A stretch of DNA of 50,463 bases from Hominisplanchenecus murintestinalis. GTDB lineage: Bacteria > Bacillota > Clostridia > Lachnospirales > Lachnospiraceae. The notes under the pieces were generated by a model that was given only the letters and a program-made list of their open reading frames with translations, was not told the origin of the DNA and ran no database searches. The stretch lies in NCBI GenBank assembly GCA_004793585.1, contig SRZB01000025.1, forward strand, positions 1 to 50,463, given 5' to 3'. Shown here piece after piece: positions 17,725-25,524 of this stretch; the stretch's first letter is position 1; every line of letters begins with the position of its first letter. The position numbers were made by a program, and so were the translations under genes.

Positions 17725-18108
17725 TCATCCATCCTCCCTTTCTGTCCTGCATGTTTTTCCTTCCACAGAATTCTGTTTTTCCAATGTGATTTCCTTATAG
17801 TGAAGCTCTTTTTCCTCATCTGTCGTCACTTCCAGCCGGGAAATCAGGTGCGAGGATACCGGAGAAGCAAACCACAGAAACACAATCACAAACATCAACT
17901 TCAGCGAAGTAAAATTCCACCCGCTCATCAGAATCAGCCCCAACAAAGAAAAGCCTATGCCCAGCGTATCGCCGATTGCCGCTGCATGCATACGGTTCAG
18001 GATATACTTAAAGCGAAACACGCCAATCATTTCAATCACAAAAATCCCCAGCCCGCACAGCATCAGCACCGCCCCTGCCAGAAAACGAACCCATTCAAGC
18101 ACCGCCAT
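17725..18108 (-). CDS. MrpG-like subunit
   Basis: 127 residues, three membrane helices. The signature IGVFRFKYILNRMHAAAIGDTLG and the following GLILMSGWNF fit MnhG/MrpG (PhaG). A charged tail of about 30 residues is longer than usual. Its start overlaps the MrpF end by 14 bases. Confidence 0.85.
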   Translation of the reverse strand: MAVLEWVRFLAGAVLMLCGLGIFVIEMIGVFRFKYILNRMHAAAIGDTLGIGFSLLGLILMSGWNFTSLKLMFVIVFLWFASPVSSHLISRLEVTTDEEKELHYKEITLEKQNSVEGKTCRTEREDG

Positions 18109-18421
18109 TTTTCTCTTCCTCCTTCTTCTGCTGGTAAACTCCCATATAAACCTTTGTCACTACGATGACCGCAAGGAAGCTGATCATCGCATAGATTAGG
18201 CAGATATCTGCAAGATACCCCTCCTCCAGCATCAGCGCCAGAATCGCAATAATAACCATGACCATCGTACCCATCATATTAACTGCAACAAGGCGGTCTG
18301 CCACCCGCGGACCGATAATCGCACGCACAAGGCACAGCACCAGCATCACCGCAAGAAAAATCAGAGCCGCTGTAAAAAATATATGATATGCCCCCTCAAG
18401 CCCCGGTATTCCTTTTCCCAT
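18095..18421 (-). CDS. MrpF-like subunit
   Basis: 108 residues, three helices. RAIIGPRVADRLVAVNMMGT is the MnhF/MrpF signature (R-x-x-x-G-P-x-x-x-D-R). It starts 5 bases after the MrpE stop codon and overlaps MrpG. Confidence 0.85.
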   Translation of the reverse strand: MGKGIPGLEGAYHIFFTAALIFLAVMLVLCLVRAIIGPRVADRLVAVNMMGTMVMVIIAILALMLEEGYLADICLIYAMISFLAVIVVTKVYMGVYQQKKEEEKNGGA

Positions 18422-18425
18422 CTTC

Positions 18426-18887
18426 TCAATCCTCCTCTAACCCAGAAAGCAGTTTCACAAACACAGAATCATCAATTCCATCCGCCAGGCTTTCATCCAG
18501 GCAGTGGACCACATATTCCGACCCCTGCAGATGAACCGTAATCGTCCCCGGCGTCAGCGTAATCGCATTCGCCAGAAACGCCCGCGCTGCCGGAGTTTTA
18601 AGATTCGACTGAAACCTTATCAACGCTGGCTCTATTTCCTCCCGTTCCGACAGAATCATCGGAATCACCGTAAAATTCGCCTTCACAATTTCAATAATAA
18701 GTACGCATACATAGCGCAGAAACTTCCCGAGCTTCTTTAAATTACTTATTTCCAGCGCCACACTGTAATCCATAAACTTACACGTAAACGCAAACACCGC
18801 CGCCGCAATCACAATCCCAAACAGGCAGATTTCCAGCGTGAAATTTCCATTAAAAATAACCCATAGTAAAAAGTATAAGAAATACAT
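18426..18887 (-). CDS. MrpE-like subunit (first gene of the operon)
   Basis: 153 residues from the ATG at 18887, with CGGAGGGAGAAGG upstream; a frame opening at 19004 would read through the promoter region. The family pattern is visible: LWVIFNGNFTLEI at the start, IVKANFTVIPMIL in the middle and ANAITLTPGTITVHLQG near the end. MrpE supports assembly of the Mrp complex. A near-consensus promoter stands 50 bases upstream, so this is the first gene of the ten-gene unit. Confidence 0.85.
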   Translation of the reverse strand: MYFLYFLLWVIFNGNFTLEICLFGIVIAAAVFAFTCKFMDYSVALEISNLKKLGKFLRYVCVLIIEIVKANFTVIPMILSEREEIEPALIRFQSNLKTPAARAFLANAITLTPGTITVHLQGSEYVVHCLDESLADGIDDSVFVKLLSGLEED

Positions 18888-18938
18888 ACCCTTCTCCCTC
18901 CGTAACCAGTTATTCTTTCCTAGCTCAAAACCGTTCTG

Positions 18939-18967
18939 ATTATAACTCTTTCTATATATTTGTTCAA
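18939..18967 (-). promoter_or_regulatory. Promoter of the Mrp/Mbh-like operon
   Basis: On the minus strand, TTGAAC (18962-18967) and TATAAT (18939-18944) with a 17-base spacer. Confidence 0.8.
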
Positions 18968-19009
18968 GTTTAAAAATCGCCAAATTTCCCGCCGCCTTCC
19001 ACAATTCCT

Positions 19010-19405
19010 CTACAATTCAATCACCCACTCTGTCTTTCCGCTGCTACTCCTCCTTATAAGCAGTCCTTCCTTAATCTCCATACTGTTTGTATTATTATCA
19101 TCAAAAATACGTGACAGCTCTTTCTCACACCTTTCCAGAGCTTTGTCCAGATTCCTTTTCTGCTTCCGCAGTTCAATCATTTTTTCTGCAATAGGCTGTA
19201 CAGCAAGCCCGGCATTAATCTCCTCCCGCAAAATCTTCTGCTGCTCTTTGGTTGCTGTCTTCGACAGAGGCATTGTAACCTGACTGCTTCCATCTGCCTT
19301 TTTCAATGCATGAAGAACAGGTGATGGATAGCAGTTTTTCGTTCGTTTAAAATTGCAGGAGCATCCCGTCTCCGCCGAAAGCAAAAATTTTTTAAAAGAT
19401 TCCAT
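19010..19405 (-). CDS. Hypothetical charged protein, probably truncated at its N-terminus
   Basis: 131 residues. Residues 53-100 are a basic/acidic helix, probably coiled coil (ILREEINAGLAVQPIAEKM, LRKQKRNLDKALERCEKEL); the tail GLLIRRSSSGKTEWVIEL is beta-like. The first 20 or so codons lie opposite the broken IS4 transposase reading frame. The original N-terminus may therefore have been removed by that insertion. GAGGAG is only 2 bases from the ATG. Family not recognised. Confidence 0.45.
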   Translation of the reverse strand: MESFKKFLLSAETGCSCNFKRTKNCYPSPVLHALKKADGSSQVTMPLSKTATKEQQKILREEINAGLAVQPIAEKMIELRKQKRNLDKALERCEKELSRIFDDNNTNSMEIKEGLLIRRSSSGKTEWVIEL

Positions 19406-20280
19406 ATCTCCTCGGCATTGAAATCATCTAATGCCTATAAGAAAAAGGCATTCCCGTTATTGAGGTTTTTCAGTATCTTTTTCTGCTGGTTTTTTCTAAC
19501 AGGAGTATGTATATGAGCCTGAACACTGGACGAAATACTCCCGGATTTGCTAAGGATACTGTGTATCGGTTCATGAAGATGCTCCAGATTAACTGGATAC
19601 GTTTTACAACTCTGTTGGCTTCCCGGATTATCAGAGATGCGATCGTCTCCTTGGACTCAGAAGACCGTGTAAATGTATTCATCATTGATGATTCTATGTT
19701 CGAACGCAATCGTTCTAAAAAAGTAGAGCTTCTGGCAAAGGCTTACGACCACGCAAACCACTGATACCGTTTTGGATTTCGTATGTTTACACTTGGATGG
19801 TCAGATGGAAGCTCTTTTCTTCCCGTGAACAGCATTTTTCTCTCGTCTGAAAACAAAAAGAACAGGGTCAATGAAGCAGTGGAGGTTGATAAGCGGACTG
19901 CCGGGTACAAACGGAGGCTGCTTTCCATTCAAAAAGGGACACAGGCCATGCTTGAGCTTTTAAGAACTGCTAAGAAAGCGGCTGTTCCGGCAAAGTATGT
20001 CCTTTTTGATAGCTGGTTTTCTTCTCCAAGCACCCTCCATGCTGTAAAGACGATCGGTTATGATGTCATTGGTATGGTGAAAAAGACTCCCAAAATGTTC
20101 TTCCGATACAATGGGGAAGATATGTCCCTGATTACAATCTATAACCGGAATAAGAGGAAAGAATATTTATGCCTTATCTCTACAGATACAACTCTGCATG
20201 AAAATGAAATCATCCGTATTTATGGCAAGCGCTGGGATATTGAAGTTTTCTTCAAGGTATGCAAAAGGTGCATAGGCAAA
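19380..20280 (+). pseudogene. IS4-family transposase, broken
   Basis: Fragments read in order. About 19380-19440 gives ..FHISSALKSSNAYK, then a lost base near 19440 shifts the frame to EKGIPVIEVFQYLFLLVFSN, which runs into the frame starting at 19507. That ends at a TGA codon (19762) inside AYDHANH-YRFGFRMF, and the rest runs to YGKRWDIEVFFKVCK near 20265. The DDE elements are visible (FIIDDSMFER, VLFDSWFSSP, RWDIEVF). The C-terminal part is missing. At least one frameshift, one stop and a 3' deletion make it dead. Confidence 0.75.
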
Positions 20281-20484
20281 ATCTATGTGCGAAGTTTGAG
20301 TTATTAATTCTATTTAACCTTGTCAATTCTATTTTTTATCTTTACCACGATGATTTTTCCAAAAAAGAAAAAGAAGTCCATTGTTTATGCGATAAGACAG
20401 CTCGCGAACGGAAAGGCTTATCATACCCCGCCTTATATGTAATACCTACACTATAACAGATATTGTGATAAAGGGAAGAAACTA

Positions 20485-20513
20485 TAGAATTATGCCAAAC
20501 TGCATGATATAAT
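20485..20513 (+). promoter_or_regulatory. Promoter of the small toxin gene
   Basis: TAGAAT (20485-20490), 17 bases, TATAAT (20508-20513). Transcription would start near 20520, 40 bases before the TTG start codon. Confidence 0.6.
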
Positions 20514-20560
20514 GATTCCGTTACCGCCCCTAAACTGGTGACAGAAAGGGGGTGTCTTAC

Positions 20561-20647
20561 TTGGAATTATTCGTATCCTTTATTATCTCTGTCATGGCAA
20601 GCATAGTCGCCTACTATGTATGCAAATGGTTAGACAGTGACGAATAG
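20561..20647 (+). CDS. Candidate type I toxin: 28-residue membrane peptide
   Basis: TTG start with AGGGGG 8 bases upstream. The product LELFVSFIISVMASIVAYYV then CKWLDSDE has one membrane helix (about 3-20) and a short charged C-terminus ending in a K-W-L-D motif. That is the build of Fst/Ldr-like type I toxins, which damage the membrane. An antisense RNA gene converges on it and shares the terminator. Its 5' part is complementary to the toxin's translation start. An in-frame GTG at 20552 is too close to the ribosome site. The peptide is too short for ordinary gene calling. Confidence 0.65.
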   Translation: MELFVSFIISVMASIVAYYVCKWLDSDE

Positions 20648-20698
20648 CCGGTAACTAGCCTATGGCCATAAACCCTGCCATTCCAAAATAGGGAATAG

Positions 20699-20731
20699 AA
20701 AAGCCCCGGTGCTGCAACACTGGGGCTTTTT
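20699..20731. terminator. Bidirectional terminator shared by toxin and antitoxin
   Basis: AGCCCCGGTG-CTGCAA-CACTGGGGCT (20702-20727), preceded by AAAA and followed by TTTT on the + strand, works in both directions. Both small transcripts end here, so their 3' parts are complementary. Confidence 0.8.
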
Positions 20732-20767
20732 GCCATCCTACATGGACTATTCATATCCTTTTGCCTA
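20699..20767 (-). ncRNA. Candidate antitoxin antisense RNA (about 70 nt)
   Basis: A near-consensus minus-strand promoter lies just to the right, and the shared terminator ends it. On the + strand, 20734-20761 (CATCCTACATGG.CTATTCATATCCTTT) is a direct repeat of 20553-20581, which spans the toxin start codon. The antisense RNA can therefore pair with the toxin ribosome-binding region and also through the terminator hairpins. This is the layout of the Fst/par type I loci. No coding frame is needed. Confidence 0.65.
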
Positions 20768-20772
20768 CTGGC

Positions 20773-20801
20773 ATTATAGCATATGCAGATTTTCCTCGCA
20801 A
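20773..20801 (-). promoter_or_regulatory. Promoter of the antitoxin RNA
   Basis: On the minus strand, TTGCGA (20796-20801), 17 bases, TATAAT (20773-20778). It is stronger than the toxin promoter, as expected for an unstable antitoxin RNA made in excess. Confidence 0.7.
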
Positions 20802-20829
20802 GATACATTTTAGAAAAATGACATCCATC

Positions 20830-21147
20830 CTTTGTAAAGTCTTTTGCTTTCCATGCCTTCATACGCTGAATCAGCATAGCGGTCTGTTTGCCGCCTTCAA
20901 CTTCTTCCGACGTGTTGTCTGTCATACTGTTATTGTTTAACGGTTCATAGTCATCAATACTAATTGGCTTGCAGAAAGGCAGCGTCGCTACATTTCCTTT
21001 CGCTCCAATTAAGTCCATGATTGTATCGTCGTCCTGCAAAATGCCGGGCGCGATAATTGCATTACTCCATGTGGGCTGTTCTGCCATGTAATCCGCAAAT
21101 ACTTCCGGGTCAGAGACAAGACCGCCAAATGTTCCTGCTCTTGGCAT
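20830..21147 (-). pseudogene. Phage major capsid protein, N-terminal fragment
   Basis: The frame reads MPRAGTFGGLVSDPEVFADY.., then PISIDDYEPLNNNSMTDNTS.. and GGKQTAMLIQRMKAWKAKDF, a typical start of a tailed-phage coat protein. Similarity stops near AKDFTKDG (about 20835), after which the frame runs into the antitoxin region. About two thirds of the gene is missing. Confidence 0.65.
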
Positions 21148-21340
21148 CTGTTATTCTTCTTTTCTCATTCTCTCGTAGGCCGCAGGGTAGGACGCTTTCA
21201 GCTTCATGCGCTCGTCAGGGCTCATGGATTTTCACCATTCCGCTGCCGTTGGCTGTGTTCCGCTGTTGAGCAGTCCTGTGAACGGCTTCGCCCGTTCTGC
21301 TTCAAGCTACTCCTGCTTCTCGTCAACGAATACCGAAGTG
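21148..21340 (-). pseudogene. Phage head scaffold-like remnant
   Basis: Minus-strand fragments EAERAKPFTGLLNSGTQPTA and MSPDERMKLKASYPAAYERM lie directly upstream of the capsid start, as in phage head operons. At least two stop codons break the frame. Confidence 0.5.
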
Positions 21341-21382
21341 TCTTTCTCCTTCATCTGCGCCAGCAAATAGCGTATCCGGAAA

Positions 21383-21454
21383 GCCGTCAGACGGATTTGA
21401 ACCGAAACATTCCAGATTACGAGTCGGGTACTCTACCAATTGAGTTATAACGGC
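21383..21454 (-). tRNA. tRNA-Thr(CGT)-like gene, possibly decayed
   Basis: 72 bases fold as a cloverleaf: acceptor GCCGTTA/TGACGGC (7 pairs, one G-T), D arm ACTC-AATTGGTA-GAGT, anticodon arm CCCGA-CTCGTAA-TCTGG (one mismatch), anticodon CGT. The T loop is TTCAAAT. The T stem has two mismatches (TTCGG/CCGTC), which suggests decay. CCA is not encoded. It lies among phage remnants and is probably phage-derived. Confidence 0.5.
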
Positions 21455-21557
21455 AGAAGTGCGGAATCGAACCAATAATAGTACGGAATCGCTTTTGGTT
21501 ATTGCTGACAGTTCAGTTTGATGTGTGCTGGCAAGAAAGGATAACAACGACACGCGC

Positions 21558-21628
21558 CCTGCGGTGGGGAGTTGACCCCCACTATTCCCGGTACTCGCCC
21601 GCAACATTGCCAATTATGCTATCACAGG
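21558..21628 (-). other. tRNA-like relic
   Basis: Acceptor CCTGTGA/CCGCAGG (6 of 7), D arm GCAT-AATTGGCA-ATGT and T arm TGGGG-GTCAACT-CCCCA can be drawn, but the anticodon stem does not pair. A further 3' half (rc GGTTCGATTCCGCAC) lies at about 21458-21472. These look like remains of a phage tRNA cluster. Confidence 0.3.
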
Positions 21629-21708
21629 TACTTTTGCAAAAGTATGTCCGGCATTGTTCAGATGAGCACCAATACTTGACCTTTCTGGTGATTAAAAATA
21701 ACTCACTA

Positions 21709-22320
21709 TTACTCTATGTAGGAATAAATCCGTTCCACCTCATCTCTTGCAAAAGCTCTGGCCGTGAATTCCAGGGGCTGGTTCTGATAAGCATCGTAAC
21801 CGTTTATATCAGGAGCGATATACCCTTCCTGATTTTGCTTCCATGCGCGAAGCTCTTCAAAATATGGATTCTGCAGCACCTCATTTTCCCAGTCAACATT
21901 TTCAACTAAATAGCGTTGATATGAATGATAAACCTCATGGCATATAGTCTTCATACATGCTCCTACTGCTTCTTTTGCCAGGTGCTCTATATCAATCCAC
22001 ATCTCATTTGTCTTCCCATCATATTCCCCCAGTACAAACTCCCCCAGCCTTTTTGCGGTAACCGGAATCTTCGGAATCTGCAGAATCTCCGTTTCAAGAT
22101 CTACGAGTTTCTGCATAATCGTTATTTTCTCTCGCACATTATATTCTTCCCATTGCTGATATCTAAAGCACTCCAATAGCGCTCTGTTCTTTTCATAAAT
22201 ATCTTCTTCCGCTTCTCCTGATAAACTATCCTCTTCTTCTAAAATAGTCTGCCAGAGCCTTTCTTCCTCCGTATATTTCGGTTCCTGGAGTCCATATACA
22301 AAGCTTGCCAGACGTTCAAA
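21709..22320 (-). pseudogene. HExxH metallopeptidase-like protein, N-terminus lost
   Basis: The frame is open from about 22386 but has no start codon of its own. The part from 22320 on is protein-like: GLQEPKYTEEERLWQTILEE, then a domain of about 155 residues with ICHEVYHSYQRYLVENV, an HExxH zinc motif, and a C-terminal EFTARAFARDEVERIYSYI. Similar zincin-type proteins occur on Clostridia mobile elements. The N-terminus has been replaced by the recombinase stub at 22320-22385. Confidence 0.5.
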
Positions 22321-22385
22321 ATGCCTGCCGCAGGGACGAATGCCGCCACAGCCTTCGCACTTTCTTTCCTGCTCTTCCTCGCCAT
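22320..22385 (-). pseudogene. N-terminal stub of a serine recombinase
   Basis: MARKSRKESAKAVAAFVPAA starts one base after the stop of the preceding frame. This is the usual start of the second of two tandem serine recombinases on Clostridia elements. It is cut before the catalytic domain. Confidence 0.4.
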
Positions 22386-22386
22386 A

Positions 22387-23033
22387 TCACACCGTCTTCT
22401 TCCCGTACATCATCACAAAATGCTCCATCTCCGCCGCTTCCTTCTTAAACCGGTAAGATACCTGCAGGCTATCCGAATCCACACCCTCGATCCGGTCAAT
22501 GAGGAACGCCGCCAGCCCCCGGTCAAGCGTCCCCACGCCCCTGTACCCTTTCAGGGCATGCGCCCGCTCCACAGAACAAGCTTTGCAGCACAGATCCAGA
22601 AAAGCATAGGCATTCCCCACCGTCTCAAAACCGTTGAAACCCTTCTCAAACCGCAGCATATAATCATAGGCTTTCAGCTCCAGGCAGTGCGCTGTCCGGT
22701 TCGCCTCACTGACCTCAAAAATGCCCATCGGCACTTCCTCATAGCTCCCATCCACAAGCCGCAGATGATAAGAAAGCCGAACTTCCGCCCCTTCCAGCGT
22801 GTAACGGTCTATCTGCGAAAAAACATTATACCCATTTCCGCAGCATACACCGTTCCCAGCTCTATTTCCGTACTGCCGCAGCACTGTGCCGTAATATATC
22901 CGCTCACCTTCACAATATCCTCATAACCGAACGGGTACACAGCGCCGCCCTTCGTCCTGATCTCCCCCGTCCAGTAATACCGCCTGATATTCTCTTGCAC
23001 CACCCGCAGGAATGCCTCGCTCACCGGATACAC
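22387..23033 (-). pseudogene. Phage tail-protein fragment joined to a recombinase C-terminus
   Basis: GTG at 23033 behind AGAGGTGG starts VYPVSEAFLRVVQENIRRYY.., a tail-associated phage protein, through QCCGSTEIELGTVYAAEMGI. A frameshift near 22828 moves it to FSQIDRYTLEGAEVRLSYHL..PMGIFEVSEANRTAHC. After LDLCCKAC (about 22580) it changes abruptly to GVGTLDRGLAAFLIDRIEG..SLQVSYRFKKEAAEM, the C-terminal pattern of a serine recombinase. This is a deletion junction between two different mobile genes. Confidence 0.55.
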
Positions 23034-23085
23034 CTTTCCACCTCTATCCAGGCATAATAAAAGCACCTGTATTTCTACAAGTGCC

Positions 23086-24574
23086 CAGACTGTAGACAAA
23101 GTTGGTGCTGGAGAAGAACTCCAGCACCACTTTTCGATAAAAGCCATTTTTTCTTTTGTCTCACACCAAATGCCAGATATGAGTGTGGATTTTACTTCTC
23201 TTTGTGCCAGTATCCTTGCCAGTTTCTTCAGATTCATGCACGCAAACGTAAGCCCCGCTTTCATCTCCATCCGGGCTTTTCCTATGTATTGGGTATATCG
23301 GAATCCATGCTGTTCTTTGGCTGTTCCGAAGATCCTCTCTATCGTTTCTTTTCGTAATTCATATATCTGCTTGTTTCCATTTGTATGGCGGATATCCTCT
23401 GCCTTTTCCATGTACTCCTCCCACACATGACGGGTTACTACTTTTCTATGTTCTTTACTTTCCGTGCATTTGTGAAGGTTGCGACACATGGCACATGTTT
23501 CTCCACAACTCCTGTATTCCCGGTACCCTTCTCGGTTTGTGGTATAGTAAGACAATATATGATTTTCCGAGCAAAGGTAGCAGTCATAATACTCATCATA
23601 TACATACTCATATTTTCTGTAAAAACCATCCTTGGTCATTGGTCTTTTATAGGGAAACAAGGGCTTGATCCCATCTTCCAGTAATTCATGGGCAATTGCT
23701 GGTGTACGGTATCCTGCATCTGATACGATCATAGAGGGCGAACTGCATAGGCAAAGACATGTTTATGTTCCCCTTTCCGAAACCAGCCGCTCTCGGGATC
23801 CGTGGTACTGCATTTTTGCGTTTTCACACCTTCCGAAATCTCTTTTTCCTTTTCACTATCAACCGTTCCGCCACTGGACGGCGGCTCATTTTTATCTTTC
23901 TTTTTCAGAGGCTTTTTCCCATGCGCTTCCCTGTCTTTTGCGATTTCTTTCTGTAGTTCTTCCTCATACCAGAGCGCTTGTTCGTGTGCAAGCCTTTTAT
24001 GCATTTTTTTGCTGTTTGCACATGCTTTCACATGGGTAGAATCCACAAAGATATGCTCGGTATCAACCAGTTTAAACCGCATACATTCTTCCAGTATCCT
24101 GGCAAAAATCTGTTCAAAAAGATCGGTATCTTTAAAACGGCGTGTATAATTTTTCCCAAAAGTAGAGAAATGCGGAACCGGATCCAGCATATCCAATCCT
24201 AGAAACCATCGGTAAGCAACATTTACTTCAATTTCTTTTATCGTCTGGCGCATACTTTTGATCCCATAAAGATACTGAATGAATGGTATCTTAATAAGCA
24301 TAACGGGATCCATGCTTGGGCGTCCTTATCCGGGCAGTATTTTTCTTCCACTAGGTCATAGATGAAGTTCCAGTCGATCGCTTTCTCGATCAAGCGCAGC
24401 ATATGATTTGTCGGAACCATGTCATCCATACAGAACATCAGAATTTGTTCTCTTTTCTTATCTGCATTTTTTGTCATCATAAAAACACCGCCTCCCTGAT
24501 ATTTTTATTATACCAAAGAAACGGCTCGAAGTATAGAAAAGTCTGGCATTTGCTGGGACTTTGTCTACAGTCTG
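23086..24574 (-). mobile_element. IS1182-family insertion sequence, decayed
   Basis: A perfect 17-bp terminal inverted repeat: 23086-23102 and 24558-24574 (CAGACTGTAGACAAAGT and its complement). It encloses one broken transposase. No target duplication is obvious. It sits 53 bases before the tail-protein start, inside the phage remnants. Confidence 0.8.
23110..24480 (-). pseudogene. IS1182 transposase, frameshifted and internally deleted
   Basis: Three pieces. 24480 to about 24320 is the N-terminus (MFCMDDMVPTNHMLRLIEKA). One lost base in a G-run near 24324 (DKD in place of DKGRPSMDP) shifts to the frame of 24313-23729 (SMRQTIKEIEVNVAYRWFLG, VDSTHVKACANSKK). An internal deletion near 23730 joins HVFAYAV to IVSDAGYRTPAIAHELLEDG, the third piece, which holds the C-terminal ETIERIFGTAKEQHGFRYTQ. 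The stop codon at the left terminal repeat is missing and the frame reads on into the phage remnant. Confidence 0.8.
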
Positions 24575-24871
24575 AGACTATCTATAAAAGATAGCCTTTG
24601 TATTTCTTTTGTAGTGCAGTTATTTCGCTGTCAGCCAGCTATCTTGCCAAACAAGAAGATTTTTTTACATCTGTTCCTTTCAGATGGTTCCATCCCCTTC
24701 GTCTGTATGATAATACTCGTGATTTTTTACATCAGCTACACATCTGATGACGGACGCTCCTTATCCGCATCATAGATTCTAATAAATCTAGGCATGAAGA
24801 AAACTCTTTGTTTTCTTGATATAAATATATGCAAAAACCATCTATTTATCAACAGATAAAATATGACTTTG

Positions 24872-25336
24872 TTAGTTTTCCGTAATCCATTTTGCAGCCT
24901 CTTTTGCATTTTTTATATCACATGATAAATCCATCACTTTCGCTTCATTTGCGACTTTTTCTGTTGTAAGAACGTATGCATTTGAATGATTTCTTAATAA
25001 TGTTGCAGGAATACCGGCAGTCATCGATCTATTAAACAAACGATTTATAATACTTGCCTTTTGGAGTTCAAAGGCTACTATCAGCAACACTTCAGACTGA
25101 AGAGCAGTCCCTAAACCAATCGTTAGTATTGATTTAGATGGTTGATTTTGGTCAATGTATCTCTTGCTATGTTCTCCTATTTCAACAATTCTTGGAGCAT
25201 CATCTATTATTTCTTCCATATCATTATACGTACCCACTTCATACTCTTTAAGTTCTGAAGCATTAGTAATATGTAACTCCTGCAAGGCTTTTTTGAACTG
25301 TATGGAATCGTAGTGCTCTTGAATATCGGTTTTCAT
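24872..25336 (-). CDS. NagB/6-phosphogluconolactonase-like half protein
   Basis: 154 residues with a good ribosome site (AAAAGGAATACTT). Residues 65-135 match the C-terminal part of glucosamine-6-phosphate deaminases: SKSILTIGLGTALQSEVLLI.. and AGIPATLLRNHSNAYVLTTE.., the equivalents of the family's ...AITVGIGTIM...VPASILQNH. The N-terminal substrate-binding half is replaced by 60 unrelated residues (MKTDIQEHYDSIQFKKAL..). The full enzyme is about 240 residues, so this form probably lacks deaminase activity. It is a degenerate copy or a ligand-binding derivative. Confidence 0.55.
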   Translation of the reverse strand: MKTDIQEHYDSIQFKKALQELHITNASELKEYEVGTYNDMEEIIDDAPRIVEIGEHSKRYIDQNQPSKSILTIGLGTALQSEVLLIVAFELQKASIINRLFNRSMTAGIPATLLRNHSNAYVLTTEKVANEAKVMDLSCDIKNAKEAAKWITEN

Positions 25337-25524
25337 AAGTATTCCTTTTTAATGTATTTGGATTAATGAAATTATAACATTCTTCTTTTTACAAACAAAG
25401 AGAGAACTAGTTTATATTTTGACCAGTCCTCTGTACAAAGAAAGATATGTTATCTTGACTTTTATCATTCACAAAGGCACAATCGCAACTTTATTCTTAA
25501 ATATGTAAAAGTTATTTACTATTT

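Noticed and set aside
22809..23732. A single 307-residue protein
   Set aside because: Its N-terminal part is the IS1182 transposase C-terminus and its last 75 residues belong to a phage tail protein. The frame only reads through the left terminal repeat of the insertion sequence.
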